The notes beneath the pieces were generated by a model that was given only the letters and a program-made list of their open reading frames with translations, searched no databases and was not told the origin of the DNA. A stretch of 64,000 nucleotides of DNA from Stygiobacter sp. RIFOXYC2_FULL_38_25. GTDB lineage: Bacteria > Bacteroidota > Ignavibacteria > Ignavibacteriales > Melioribacteraceae. The stretch lies in contig MHAZ01000021.1 of assembly GCA_001803165.1 (NCBI GenBank), forward strand, positions 62,001 through 126,000, in the 5' to 3' direction. This document shows positions 7,577-17,491 of this stretch, piece by piece; position 1 is the stretch's first letter, and the number at the start of each line of letters is the position of its first letter. Both the position numbers and the translations under genes were made by a program.

Positions 7577-8713
7577 TTGAAAGACCCTCGCCTTAAACAA
7601 TCACAAAGAATTGGAGCCAAAGTAGAATTGGATAAGAACACCCGCACACCCAAACTAACCGCTAAACTCGTATTGAAAGATGGAAATATATTTGAAGGAA
7701 AACTTTTCGGCGCTCAGCGTTCCGTTGCCGGAGAAGTTGTATTCAATACCGGAATGGTCGGCTATCCCGAAACTTTGACAGATCCATCATATAAAGGACA
7801 AATTCTCGTAATGACTTATCCATTGGTAGGTAATTACGGAATTCCCGAAATGGATGATATTTCAAAACTTCAAAGGTTTTTTGAATCTGACCGCGTTCAA
7901 ATTCAAGCGCTGATAGTTTCGGAAGAATCGGAAAATTACAGTCACTGGAATGCTTTCCAAAGCTTGGATGAATGGCTTAAAGAATTTGGCGTTCCCGGAA
8001 TTTATGGAATTGATACCCGTCGCTTAACAAAAATACTACGGGAACACGGAACGATGCTGGGCAAAGTTGAAATTGAAAAACAAAAAGTTGAATACTATAA
8101 TCCGGATATTGATAATCTGATTTCTAAAGTTACTGTTCAGCAAGTTGAACAGCATGGAAGCGGCAAGAAGCGAATTCTTTTGGTTGATTGCGGCTGTAAA
8201 AAGAGCATTCTCCAGAATTTGATTGACAGAAATGTTTCCGTTCTCCGCGTTCCTTACGATTATAATGTTGATAAAGAAGATTATGATGGAGTTTTACTTT
8301 CCAATGGTCCGGGAAATCCGGTTGTTTACAAACAGCTCGTTGCAAGTGCAAGAAAATTAATTCAGAAACAAGTACCTACACTTGGCATTTGCATGGGGCA
8401 TCAAATTCTTTCGTTGGCTGCCGGTGCAAAGACTTATAAATTGAAATACGGACACAGAAGCCAGAACCAGCCGGTAAAGGAAGTTGATGGAAACAAGTGT
8501 TACGTTACATCTCAGAACCATAGTTTTGCAGTTGATACAAAATCCCTACCGCGAGGCTACGAACCCTGGTTCGAAAATTTGAACGATTACTCTAATGAAG
8601 GAATGCGGCACGAGAAGCTTCCTTTCCGCAGCGTACAATTTCACCCCGAAGCTGCACCGGGACCGGTTGATACCGGATTTATTTTTGATGAATTCTTGAA
8701 GGATGTAAAGTGA
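7577..8713 (+). CDS. carA: Carbamoyl-phosphate synthase small subunit
   Basis: Glutamine amidotransferase subunit of carbamoyl-phosphate synthase; it releases ammonia from glutamine for pyrimidine and arginine synthesis. The N-terminal CPSase small-chain domain reads KLVLKDGNIFEGKLFG and FNTGMVGYPETLTDPSYKGQ. The C-terminal class I amidotransferase domain has the nucleophile in LGICMGHQIL (Cys272) and the partner FHPEAAPGP. No ATG or GTG is available: the start is TTG with AAGG five bases upstream, leaving an N-terminal extension of about 25 residues before the conserved part; TTG at 7628 is an alternative. It overlaps carB by four bases. Confidence 0.95.
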   Translation: MKDPRLKQSQRIGAKVELDKNTRTPKLTAKLVLKDGNIFEGKLFGAQRSVAGEVVFNTGMVGYPETLTDPSYKGQILVMTYPLVGNYGIPEMDDISKLQRFFESDRVQIQALIVSEESENYSHWNAFQSLDEWLKEFGVPGIYGIDTRRLTKILREHGTMLGKVEIEKQKVEYYNPDIDNLISKVTVQQVEQHGSGKKRILLVDCGCKKSILQNLIDRNVSVLRVPYDYNVDKEDYDGVLLSNGPGNPVVYKQLVASARKLIQKQVPTLGICMGHQILSLAAGAKTYKLKYGHRSQNQPVKEVDGNKCYVTSQNHSFAVDTKSLPRGYEPWFENLNDYSNEGMRHEKLPFRSVQFHPEAAPGPVDTGFIFDEFLKDVK

Positions 8714-11700
8714 AATTTAAAAAAGTATTAATAATTGGAAGCTCCGCTCTCAAAATTGGCGAAGCCGGCGAATTTGATTACTCCGGTTCACAAGCAATCA
8801 AGGCATTAAAAGAAGAAGGCATTTATACTGTTCTCATCAATCCGAACATTGCTACAATTCAAACTTCGGATTACTTAGCAGACAAAGTTTACCTACTTCC
8901 AATCAACACCAACTATGTAGAGAAAGTAATCGCAAAAGAAAAGCCGGATGGAATAATTTTGGGATTCGGCGGACAGACCGCCCTTAATTGCGGGCTCGCA
9001 CTTCACCGCGAAGGAATACTAAAAAAGTATAATGTAAAAGTTTTGGGAACGCAGATAGACGCAATTGAAAACACCGAAGACCGGCAATTATTCTGTAATA
9101 AACTTTCTGAGATTGATGTAAAATTTCCTCAAAGCAAAGCTGTTACTTCTTTGGAAGAAGCAATTGAGTTTGCAGAAGAAATTGAATACCCGGTAATTAT
9201 CAGAATTGCGTATGCGCTTGGCGGACTTGGTTCCGGTGTTTGTCGTAACAAAGCAGAGTTGAAAAAACTTGCAACGAAAGCACTAAACTACTCCGCTCAA
9301 ATTTTAGTTGAAGAATATCTTGAAGGCTGGAAAGAAATTGAATACGAAGTTGTACGTGATAGATTTGATAATTGCATCACAGTTTGCAACATGGAAAATA
9401 TTGATCCGATGGGAATTCACACCGGAGAAAGTATTGTAGTTGCGCCAAGCCAGACTTTAACCAACAACGAATTCCACATGCTGCGGGAGATTGCAATAAA
9501 AACAATCCGCCATTTAGGAATAGTTGGCGAGTGTAACATTCAATACGCACTCGATCCTCATTCGCAAGATTACAGAGTTATTGAAGTGAACGCGCGCTTA
9601 AGCAGAAGTTCCGCGCTTGCTTCCAAGGCAACCGGCTACCCGCTTGCTTTTGTTGCCGCAAAGCTCGCACTCGGATACGGCTTGCATGAACTGCCAAACT
9701 CAATCACCAAAACAACAAAAGCATTTTTCGAACCGGCGCTCGATTACATTGTTATAAAAGTTCCCCGCTGGGATTTGAAAAAATTCCGTCTGGTAAAACG
9801 CAAGCTTGGTTCTTCTATGAAATCCGTTGGCGAAGTAATGGCTATCGGTAGAAAGTTTGAAGAAGCAATACAGAAAGCTATGCGAATGCTTGATATTGGT
9901 GTTGAAGGTTTAACTGCCAGCAGAACCAAAGTTGAATTTGACGAGCTAAAGGAAGCACTCGAAAATCCCACAGAAGAAAGAATGTTCGCCGTTGTTCAAG
10001 CACTCAAACAAGGATATTCCGTTGATTGGGTTCACACACTTACTCATATTAACAAATGGTTCTTATACAAAATTCAAAATATTGTTGATATAGAAAAGAA
10101 AGTCGGCGAGACAAAAGGAAATATTTCTAAAGAACTTTTGCAGCACGCAAAGCAGCATGGATTTTCCGATAGACAAATTGCGAACGTAGTTGGTAAAGAT
10201 GCGCACGATGTTTACAAGCTGCGTGAGAAACACAAAATTTATCCATTCATACAGCACATAGATACACTCGCTGCCGAATATCCGGCAAAGACAAATTATC
10301 TTTATCTCAGCTACAATTCTTCTTCGCACGATTTTGAATTCAAACTGAAAAATTCAATAATCATTCTTGGCAGCGGACCATACAGAATTGGGAGTTCTGT
10401 TGAGTTTGATTGGTGCTGCGTAAACACCGGCAAAACTCTGCGTGAGAATGGTTACAAAACCGTAATGATTAACTGCAATCCGGAAACCGTAAGCACGGAT
10501 TACGATGAGAGCGATGCCTTATTTTTTGAAGAGCTTACTACTGAAACGATCTGGGAAATTTACGACGCGATAAAAGCGAAGGGTGTTATTGTTTCGATGG
10601 GTGGACAAACACCTAACAATCTTTCACTCAAGCTTCATAAAGTCGGAATAAAAATTCTCGGCACATCACCGCAATCAATTGACCGCGCTGAAGACAGAAG
10701 TAAATTTTCTAAAATGTTAGATGAGCTGGAAATCGGTCAACCGGAATGGAGTAATCTAAATACAATAAAAGATGCTCTTGGCTTTGCAAACAAAGTTGGG
10801 TATCCCGTTTTAGTTCGCCCTTCATACGTCCTCAGCGGAGCGGCAATGGCAATTGCCACAGATGATTTTGAATTAACGCGCTTCCTTCAAAAAGCTGTTG
10901 ATGTTTCTCCGGAACATCCGGTTGTAATTTCTAAATTTTTAGTTAACGCAAAAGAACTCGAGTTTGATGCTGTTGCTCAAAATGGCAAGATAGTTTGCTC
11001 TGCTATTTCCGAACACGTTGAAAATGCGGGCGTTCATTCCGGCGACGCTACGTTGGTACTTCCCGCTCAACGTACTTACTTAGAAACGATGCGGCAGATT
11101 AAAGAATTCTCTGCTGCAATAGCAAAATCGCTCAACATAAACGGACCGTTTAATATTCAGTTTCTTGCTAAAGACAACAAGGTAAAAGTGATTGAGTGCA
11201 ACTTGCGCGCCTCGAGAAGTTTTCCGTTTGTTTCAAAAACTTTAAAGAAGAACTTTATTGAGATTGCTGCTAAAGTTATTGTTGGACAAAAAGTTGAAAG
11301 GGTTGAAGACTTAACTTTTAGTTACGATTACGTAGGCGTTAAAGCTCCGGAGTTTTCATTCACACGTCTTGAAGGAGCAGACCCAACAACAGGTGTGGAA
11401 ATGGCATCAACCGGCGAAGTTGCATGTCTTGGTGAAGATTTCGATGAAGCATTTTTGAAAGCGCTCACTTCCGTTGGCTACCGCTTCCCAATTAAATCAG
11501 TTTTAATTTCGTCCGGTACCATTGAATCAAAATCCGAGTTACTTGAACCGATGCGGCAAATGATGAAACTCGGCGTTAAATTTTATGCTACTTCCGGCAC
11601 TGCTAAGTTTATGCATAGTAACGGAATTCCGGTTGAAACAATTGAGTGGCCAAATAACAATAAGAACTCAAATGCCGTCGAACTGATAAAATCTAAATCC

Positions 11701-11892
11701 GTTGATTTAGTAATTAACATCCCTAAGAACTTTCAGGAAGAAGAGTTAACAAACGATTATTTGATTAGAAGAACAGCGGTTGATTACAAAATCCCGCTCA
11801 TCACAAACCGTCAACTTGCAATGCGTCTTGCAGAAGCAATGACAAACAAAGATGCACTAAACTTAGATGTTAAGAGCTGGGACGAATATTAG
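8710..11892 (+). CDS. carB: Carbamoyl-phosphate synthase large subunit
   Basis: Synthesises carbamoyl phosphate from bicarbonate, ammonia and two ATP. It has the expected duplicated architecture over 1060 residues: two pre-ATP-grasp plus ATP-grasp halves (opening with IGSSALKIGEAGEFDYSGSQ and ILGSGPYRIGSSVEFDWCCV), an oligomerisation domain between them, and a C-terminal MGS-like allosteric domain (from about residue 930: FYATSGTAKFMHSNGIPVE). Start is GTG overlapping the carA stop (GTGA), a translational coupling typical of carAB. Length is near the usual 1070, so nothing is missing. Confidence 0.97.
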   Translation: MKFKKVLIIGSSALKIGEAGEFDYSGSQAIKALKEEGIYTVLINPNIATIQTSDYLADKVYLLPINTNYVEKVIAKEKPDGIILGFGGQTALNCGLALHREGILKKYNVKVLGTQIDAIENTEDRQLFCNKLSEIDVKFPQSKAVTSLEEAIEFAEEIEYPVIIRIAYALGGLGSGVCRNKAELKKLATKALNYSAQILVEEYLEGWKEIEYEVVRDRFDNCITVCNMENIDPMGIHTGESIVVAPSQTLTNNEFHMLREIAIKTIRHLGIVGECNIQYALDPHSQDYRVIEVNARLSRSSALASKATGYPLAFVAAKLALGYGLHELPNSITKTTKAFFEPALDYIVIKVPRWDLKKFRLVKRKLGSSMKSVGEVMAIGRKFEEAIQKAMRMLDIGVEGLTASRTKVEFDELKEALENPTEERMFAVVQALKQGYSVDWVHTLTHINKWFLYKIQNIVDIEKKVGETKGNISKELLQHAKQHGFSDRQIANVVGKDAHDVYKLREKHKIYPFIQHIDTLAAEYPAKTNYLYLSYNSSSHDFEFKLKNSIIILGSGPYRIGSSVEFDWCCVNTGKTLRENGYKTVMINCNPETVSTDYDESDALFFEELTTETIWEIYDAIKAKGVIVSMGGQTPNNLSLKLHKVGIKILGTSPQSIDRAEDRSKFSKMLDELEIGQPEWSNLNTIKDALGFANKVGYPVLVRPSYVLSGAAMAIATDDFELTRFLQKAVDVSPEHPVVISKFLVNAKELEFDAVAQNGKIVCSAISEHVENAGVHSGDATLVLPAQRTYLETMRQIKEFSAAIAKSLNINGPFNIQFLAKDNKVKVIECNLRASRSFPFVSKTLKKNFIEIAAKVIVGQKVERVEDLTFSYDYVGVKAPEFSFTRLEGADPTTGVEMASTGEVACLGEDFDEAFLKALTSVGYRFPIKSVLISSGTIESKSELLEPMRQMMKLGVKFYATSGTAKFMHSNGIPVETIEWPNNNKNSNAVELIKSKSVDLVINIPKNFQEEELTNDYLIRRTAVDYKIPLITNRQLAMRLAEAMTNKDALNLDVKSWDEY

Positions 11893-11965
11893 AAAAGTGG
11901 CGGCATGGGATTTTACTTAAAAAAGTTTCTTTGTATTTTAACAAGCAAAAATAAGGGGAGGGTCA

Positions 11966-12364
11966 ATGACGGCTTCGAAATTGCCGACTATATTGATAGT
12001 TGAAGATGATATAGAAAATCAGAAGTTTTTGAAAATCTTCTTAAAAAAATGTTTTGAAGTAGAAGTCTGCGACAACGCCGAAGATTGTTATGCTATTTTA
12101 AATACGCAGCCTATAGATATAATTCTAATGGATATATCTTTGAAAGGAACTAAGGATGGTTTACAGCTAACCAAAGAATTAAAATCTCATCCCGAATTCG
12201 GTTCACTTCCAATAATCGGACTATCTGCACACGCATTTCAAAAAGACAAAGACAATGCATATAACGCCGGCATAGACTTCTTTATGACAAAACCCGTTGA
12301 TGCAAAAGTACTGCTAGATACTCTGCTAAGCTCTCTGGCAGAGTGTAACAAGAAAACCAAGTAA
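11966..12364 (+). CDS. Single-domain response regulator
   Basis: A receiver-only regulator of 132 residues. It has the acidic pair in VEDD, the phosphorylation site Asp56 in ILMDISLKG, the Ser/Thr position in GLSAHAF and the conserved Lys in MTKPVD. No output domain follows, so it should work in a phosphorelay or bind a partner protein. No kinase is adjacent. A strong GGGGAGGG lies a few bases before the ATG. The next gene follows after 67 bases and may or may not be co-transcribed. Confidence 0.9.
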   Translation: MTASKLPTILIVEDDIENQKFLKIFLKKCFEVEVCDNAEDCYAILNTQPIDIILMDISLKGTKDGLQLTKELKSHPEFGSLPIIGLSAHAFQKDKDNAYNAGIDFFMTKPVDAKVLLDTLLSSLAECNKKTK

Positions 12365-12431
12365 CACAATATAGATGTAACATTTGTGTCGCTTTTTCCG
12401 TCTAATGTTTAGAATAATTCTTGGAGTACTT

Positions 12432-13391
12432 ATGTCTAAAAAAACCCTTCTTTTAATTTTATTTTCTTTTATGATGATTGGCTCGCCGTTAGTTGCCCAG
12501 GTGGTTGATTCTACCGAGACCGAAGACGATGAAGACTTTTTTGAAAGAAAGCATGACCGCTGGTGGAAAAACTGGGAAGATGCGAATTGGTTTAATTGGG
12601 AGTTTAACGGAACACCATTTATCGAAGCGAATTACGGAATAGGCAGTGTTAAGAACAAAAATATGTTTTACGATTTTAAGAGAGTCGGTTTAGCTGAAGT
12701 AAAACTTGGCTACTCCAGTCGAGAAGATTTCTTTGAAGAAAAAATTATCGAGTTTAGCGATAAATACTTTTTTATCTCGCGTCTTGGTTCCGATATTTTA
12801 GAAACAGACCCCAAACTGAATGAGCTGCGTTCCGAAATGTGGCGATTTGGATTTGCAAAACGTTCCGGATATGGTTATAAACTTGGTGGTATTTATGTAA
12901 TGCCATATCATGCTTCCGGTTTGGTTTGGTCAAGACTTCACATGAAAGATTTTCCACCTTCGGTTTGGCCGGCAGTTTATCCACCGCTTCCAGGACAAAT
13001 AGCAGCAGAAGCAGACAGACAGTTTCTTGATCGTTTAAACGATACTTTCCGTTTTGGAACAACTGTGGAAAGTGGAATCAATTTCGATATAGCCTCTTCA
13101 GTTGGAATTAATGTTGGTTACGAAGCAACCGTAGTATTCCCCCGCCACTTATTTTGGAAACACTTAGGCAGTATGGTTATTGAAGGAGCCGGAATGGGAA
13201 TGCTTGATCATTTCATCAATGAGATCAGTGATTCATCTCCTCTTTCAGTTCCTCTTGTAAATTTTATATTAAAAGGCGCTTATAGTTATGCATTCCATTC
13301 GTTGAAAAAAGACAAAATGAACTGGCCCTTTAGCACTGAAACACCGCTCACTTATGAAACAATAAAATTTGGCATGACTTTCACCTTCTAG
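12432..13391 (+). CDS. Exported protein, likely outer-membrane
   Basis: Unrecognised exported protein of 319 residues. The frame is open to 12384, but ATG at 12432 has GGAG at 12423-12426 and starts a normal signal peptide (MSKKTLLLILFSFMMIGSPLVAQ). An acidic linker (STETEDDEDFFE) and a Trp-rich stretch (DRWWKNWEDANWFNWEF) follow. The rest alternates polar and aromatic residues with Gly, and ends in FGMTFTF, a pattern typical of an outer-membrane beta-barrel. No catalytic motif is seen. It ends at a strong terminator shared with the converging amylase-family gene. Confidence 0.7.
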   Translation: MSKKTLLLILFSFMMIGSPLVAQVVDSTETEDDEDFFERKHDRWWKNWEDANWFNWEFNGTPFIEANYGIGSVKNKNMFYDFKRVGLAEVKLGYSSREDFFEEKIIEFSDKYFFISRLGSDILETDPKLNELRSEMWRFGFAKRSGYGYKLGGIYVMPYHASGLVWSRLHMKDFPPSVWPAVYPPLPGQIAAEADRQFLDRLNDTFRFGTTVESGINFDIASSVGINVGYEATVVFPRHLFWKHLGSMVIEGAGMGMLDHFINEISDSSPLSVPLVNFILKGAYSYAFHSLKKDKMNWPFSTETPLTYETIKFGMTFTF

Positions 13392-13392
13392 T

Positions 13393-13426
13393 CAAAAAAA
13401 ATCCCGCCTTGCGCGGGATTTTTTAT
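13393..13426. terminator. Bidirectional terminator
   Basis: AATCCCGC at 13400-13407 pairs with GCGGGATT at 13413-13420, with an A-run before and a T-run after, so it works on both strands. It lies between two converging genes; the minus-strand stop is inside the T-run. Confidence 0.85.
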
Positions 13427-14901
13427 AAAGAAAATATGTGAGCATGCCAGGGCTTCAGCTCCACATACAAACCCAAACTATGAATCTCCTCAGCTGATCT
13501 ATTGTATTTCATTTCGTTAAGCAGATCGGTGAGTTGTAATTCCTCCGGATAACCGGCTACATCAAGTTTTACTCTGCAAGTAGAAAGAAACTCAGAGTAA
13601 TTAATAATTACAACTCTGTGCTCGTCACGCAAGCGCCACTCCCAAGCAAGAATATTTTGATATGTGAAATTGGTTTCCCATGATGGAATAGGAGTTAGGA
13701 GTTTCCAAATGCCCTCTTTGAAAACAGAGTGTGAGCAAATCTTAAGAAGTTTGACATAGAATTTTTTTAATTCCGGATGAGAATTTTCTTCCGGCTCCAT
13801 AATTAGTTGAACTGGCAGCTTAATCCGTTTTCCTTCAAACTGTCCATCGTTATAAAATTTCATACCTTGAATTGTGGAAATTGCAATCGCAGCCGCTTTC
13901 GATTTCTCTTTGCTCAACACACTAATAATTCTTTCTTCATCGTGATTTTCCAAAAAGCGGATGGATTTTCTCTGATAGGAATCTTCCGCACGAAGATGTT
14001 CGGTTATTTCTCTTGTATAAGAATGTTTCAGCCGGTCTGTTAGGCGTTTATCATAAGTATAATCGAAGCCAAGCTGCTGAAGCTTCCATTCCAAATCCCA
14101 GTAAGCTTCCGCAAGAAATATAAAATCACTTCTTTTATTTTTCACATCGGAAATTGCTTCGCTCCAAAATTCCGTAGTTGAGTTTTTCAAACAATCTTCC
14201 GGCAAAACTCCCGCCCAAGTGTTTTTGAAAACATTGTTAAGTGCGAGCATTGCCATATCGCACCGCACGCCATCACACAATTCTGTGAGTCTCAGCAAAG
14301 CTTGTGTTAAATATTCTTTCGCTTGTTTATTACAAAAGTTTACCTGCACAGTATCTTGCCATGCCGGAAAAAAGGGATCTCGCCCGTGAGCAAAATATTC
14401 TACCTTATCAATCCATGGCTGGAAAAAAGTGTGCGGCTCGTTGCGGAATGTCTGCCCGCTAACTTGTAAAAACAATTCCGGATTCGTTTGAATCAATGAT
14501 GAACCCGCGCTAAAATGGTTGGGCACAAAATCCAAAATCAGCTTCAATCCAATTTTATTAAGCTCGGTTTTTAGCCAAAGTAAATCTTCTTCGCTTCCAA
14601 GTATTTCATTTATTTGATAAACATCAATTGAATAAGGAGAAGCAGAAACATCTTCCCGCTTCCAATTCCTTAATGCTTTCGAATAACTTTTCTTTAAGTA
14701 ATCATCAAAGCAATATTTATCAACAATAGATTCGCACGTTTGCCAAATTCCCATTAGCCAGACATACTCAATTCCAAGCTCGGCTAACTCCAGCCAGTAG
14801 CTTAACGGAACATCTATGAGTTTAGCTTTGCGGGTCGGTGCATCAAATCTTTTTATCCAAACGCGGGTATTAATTTCGTAGATGGCTGGATTGTTTTGCA
14901 T
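13423..14901 (-). CDS. Alpha-amylase family (GH13-like) glycosidase
   Basis: Cytosolic (no signal peptide) member of the alpha-amylase superfamily, 492 residues. The four signature regions are visible: LDFVPNHFS (region I), GVRCDMAML with the nucleophile Asp (II), FLAEAYW with the acid/base Glu (III) and FLENHDEER (IV). The start IYEINTRVW is typical of a TIM-barrel of this family. Substrate is unknown; a role with glycogen or trehalose-like glucans is possible. It follows dnaG by only three bases and is probably co-transcribed with it, an unusual pairing. Confidence 0.88.
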   Translation of the reverse strand: MQNNPAIYEINTRVWIKRFDAPTRKAKLIDVPLSYWLELAELGIEYVWLMGIWQTCESIVDKYCFDDYLKKSYSKALRNWKREDVSASPYSIDVYQINEILGSEEDLLWLKTELNKIGLKLILDFVPNHFSAGSSLIQTNPELFLQVSGQTFRNEPHTFFQPWIDKVEYFAHGRDPFFPAWQDTVQVNFCNKQAKEYLTQALLRLTELCDGVRCDMAMLALNNVFKNTWAGVLPEDCLKNSTTEFWSEAISDVKNKRSDFIFLAEAYWDLEWKLQQLGFDYTYDKRLTDRLKHSYTREITEHLRAEDSYQRKSIRFLENHDEERIISVLSKEKSKAAAIAISTIQGMKFYNDGQFEGKRIKLPVQLIMEPEENSHPELKKFYVKLLKICSHSVFKEGIWKLLTPIPSWETNFTYQNILAWEWRLRDEHRVVIINYSEFLSTCRVKLDVAGYPEELQLTDLLNEMKYNRSAEEIHSLGLYVELKPWHAHIFSL

Positions 14902-14904
14902 TAG

Positions 14905-16785
14905 TTACCAATCAAATTCGTTTTTAGATTTAAGTCCAAGCAGTGCTTTTCTATCGTCTTGTAATTCGCGGTTGCGTTGCAGAAGTTCTATATGTAGTCG
15001 CTCATCTTTCGAGTCCGACATAATCTGATTGTTTCGTTTAATCTCTTCTTCAATCTGAAATATTTGAAAACTTCTCACCGTTTCAACTGCGTGTTCAAAA
15101 GTATCTTTTTCAATCTTTCCTGTAAAAGAAAGATCATCCCACTTTTTACTAATTGATTCATCCGTCAAAGTCAGCTTCATAACAAAGTTCTTTAACTCAA
15201 CAGAATCAATTTTTTCGACTAAATCCGCCGGAGAATATTTCCCATCATTCCAGCCATCATGAACAAGTTCGGCTAGCTTCATATAGTTCATATTCGCGAA
15301 ACTTTCAATAGCAACATTATCGAAAATATAGCCAAGGATTTTTTCCTCTCCGCTAAAGAGTAGCCGGACAAGCTCTTTCTCATTGGGATTTTCATTCACC
15401 GGTTTCGCTGCTAGATTCAATTGCGAAGCTGTAGCCGCCGATTCAATCCTTACTGCTTGTTTGGTGGCTTGTGTTTCAACACGGGTTTTATTTTGGGAAA
15501 GAGCTGTATTCAATTCCGATTCAATCAACTTTTCGCGCAAACCAAATTTCTTTGAGATAGTTTTCATTAACAAATTTCTTTTCAGCTCGTCATTTACAAG
15601 CGCAAGAGTTCTCACAAGCTCGCGGATAGCTTTTGTCATCTCGGCGGGATCTTCAAATAAACCGAGCTCTTCAAACTGCGCCGTTTGATACTCGAGAAAA
15701 TTAACCGCCCGGTTTACTTCTTCATCAAAGCGTTCTTTACCAAACTTATTTATAAACGAATCCGGGTCTTCACCTTTTGGCAGCGCAATAACTTTTACTT
15801 CAAAATCTTGTTTCAGTAAAAGCTCGATGCTTCTAAGAGAGGCTTTTTGCCCGGCAGAATCTGCATCGAACAAAACAAAAATGTTTTTTGTGAAGCGTGA
15901 AAGAAGTTGAATTTGCTCGTCGGTTAAAGAAGTACCGGAAGAGGCAACAACATTTTTAACTCCGGCTTGAAAAAGTGAAATCAAATCCATGTAGCCTTCA
16001 ACAAGAATAGCGCGGTCTAACTTTCTTATTTCATCTTTAGAATGAAATAAGCCGTAGAGCGATTTTCTCTTAGAATAAATTTGCGATTCCGGCGAGTTTA
16101 AGTACTTAGCAATGTTATCATTTTTTTCAAGTATTCGTCCGCCAAAAGCAATTACTCTTCCGTTTGGAGAAAAGATTGGAAAGATTATACGCGCACGGAA
16201 CTTATCGTAATATTCACCACGCTCATTTGTATCAATCAAACCAAGATGTTTTGCGTTTGCCAAATCAACTTTGTTTTGCTTTGCGTGATCGAGAAAATGG
16301 TTCCAGCCAAACGGCGCAAAGCCAATTCCAAAACTCCGCTGAGTTTGATGTTTAATTCCGCGGTGTTTTAAGTATTCTCTCGCTTCTTCCGCTTCATTAC
16401 TTTTAGCAAGATGTTCCGAAAAAAAGCGCGCAGCAAGAACATTTATATCATAAAACACTTCAAGTTCGTTCTGCTGGTCGTTAGGCGATTCTTCACGCTC
16501 AATTTTAATTCCCAGATGATCAGCTACTTCTTCAACTGCTTCAACAAACGAAATGTTTTTGAACTCCATCAAGAACTTAAAAACATTTCCACCATTCCCG
16601 CAGCCAAAACAGTGGTAAATCTGCTTATCCTCACTTACTGTAAACGAAGGAGTTTTCTCCTGGTGAAAAGGACAAGACCCAATAAAATTCTTACCACGCT
16701 TTCGTAACTGAACGTAGCCGCCGACAACATCAACAATATCTGCCGCGTTACGAATCTCATCTATTTTGTTTTCGGAAATGCGCAT
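14905..16785 (-). CDS. dnaG: DNA primase
   Basis: Makes RNA primers for DNA replication. The CHC2 zinc finger is near the N-terminus (CPFHQEKTPSF ... YHCFGCG, about residues 39-63). The catalytic core and TOPRIM domain carry the Glu in ILVEGYMDL and the acidic pair in FDADSAGQKA. The C-terminal ~200 residues form the helicase-binding region. Total length of 626 is normal. The start is ATG (MRISENKIDEIRNAADIVDVV), the standard N-terminus. The downstream amylase-family gene follows almost directly. Confidence 0.97.
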   Translation of the reverse strand: MRISENKIDEIRNAADIVDVVGGYVQLRKRGKNFIGSCPFHQEKTPSFTVSEDKQIYHCFGCGNGGNVFKFLMEFKNISFVEAVEEVADHLGIKIEREESPNDQQNELEVFYDINVLAARFFSEHLAKSNEAEEAREYLKHRGIKHQTQRSFGIGFAPFGWNHFLDHAKQNKVDLANAKHLGLIDTNERGEYYDKFRARIIFPIFSPNGRVIAFGGRILEKNDNIAKYLNSPESQIYSKRKSLYGLFHSKDEIRKLDRAILVEGYMDLISLFQAGVKNVVASSGTSLTDEQIQLLSRFTKNIFVLFDADSAGQKASLRSIELLLKQDFEVKVIALPKGEDPDSFINKFGKERFDEEVNRAVNFLEYQTAQFEELGLFEDPAEMTKAIRELVRTLALVNDELKRNLLMKTISKKFGLREKLIESELNTALSQNKTRVETQATKQAVRIESAATASQLNLAAKPVNENPNEKELVRLLFSGEEKILGYIFDNVAIESFANMNYMKLAELVHDGWNDGKYSPADLVEKIDSVELKNFVMKLTLTDESISKKWDDLSFTGKIEKDTFEHAVETVRSFQIFQIEEEIKRNNQIMSDSKDERLHIELLQRNRELQDDRKALLGLKSKNEFDW

Positions 16786-16861
16786 TAGCTGGTTTTTCTG
16801 CCTTCAAAGAAATGTCTTCTCGAAATTAGAGATTTATATTGTTATAGCAAACATTCTTCAA

Positions 16862-16893
16862 ATTGCCCGTTCAGATTAATCTTTGTAACTTTG
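16862..16893 (+). promoter_or_regulatory. Bacteroidota-type promoter candidate
   Basis: ATTG at 16862-16865 and TAACTTTG at 16886-16893 fit the Bacteroidota pattern TTTG-N19..20-TAnnTTTG. The expected transcription start falls at about 16900, next to the ATG codons at 16900 and 16906, so the message may be nearly leaderless. Confidence 0.4.
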
Positions 16894-16899
16894 CTTTCA

Positions 16900-17436
16900 A
16901 TGAGTATGATAAGTCAACAACACAGAAATAAAAGCGTTCTCCTCTTTCTTCCGGCTCAAAATTTCAACGAGCACGAATTCCTAATCGTTTCAAATTCCTT
17001 AGATTCTGCCAACTACAAAACATTCATCGTAAGCGATTCTTCTTTTCTATGCGTTGGTTCAAACGGATTAAAGGTTAAAAATGATATTCAGCTTTATAAC
17101 GCACACGAAAGCAACTTTGCGGGATTTATAATAATTGGTGGAAGCGGAACGCGGAATTATTGGGATAATTCTTCCTTGCAAAACATTGCAAAAAAGTTTG
17201 CGCTGAACAAAAAGCCGGTTGGTGCTCTTTGCTGCGCTCCGATTATTCTGGCAAAAGCCGGCTTATTAACCGAACCGGCAACTTGTTTTGCTGATGATAG
17301 AAAGGCTCTTGAACGTGAAGGAGTTGAGTTTGTTAATTCTCCGGTTGTTGCAAACCAAAAAATTGTAACCGGGCAAGACCCGGCTTCTTCTACCGAATTT
17401 GTTAACAGATTTATACACGAGCTTTCGAAGCTATAA
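16900..17436 (+). CDS. DJ-1/PfpI family protein
   Basis: Member of the DJ-1/PfpI superfamily (class I amidotransferase-like fold); members are chaperones, glyoxalases or amidases, and the exact activity is open. The core reads SVLLFLPAQNFNEHEF at the start, FAGFIIIGGSG and the nucleophile elbow KKPVGALCCAPIILAKAGLL, with two adjacent Cys at the elbow. The C-terminus has IVTGQDPASSTEF, close to the usual ITGQNPASS. The frame is open to TTG 16891; ATG at 16900 or 16906 is more likely, with no Shine-Dalgarno and a promoter-like motif right before it. Confidence 0.85.
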   Translation: MSMISQQHRNKSVLLFLPAQNFNEHEFLIVSNSLDSANYKTFIVSDSSFLCVGSNGLKVKNDIQLYNAHESNFAGFIIIGGSGTRNYWDNSSLQNIAKKFALNKKPVGALCCAPIILAKAGLLTEPATCFADDRKALEREGVEFVNSPVVANQKIVTGQDPASSTEFVNRFIHELSKL

Positions 17437-17491
17437 TTCTCACAGAACTTATCTTCATCACTTTTTGTTTAAGTAATAAAGAAATTAAAGT

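Noticed and set aside
7361-7600. 79-codon minus-strand frame upstream of carA
   Set aside because: It runs through the structured RNA region and terminator into the carA start, has no recognisable protein features, and its codon use is not gene-like.
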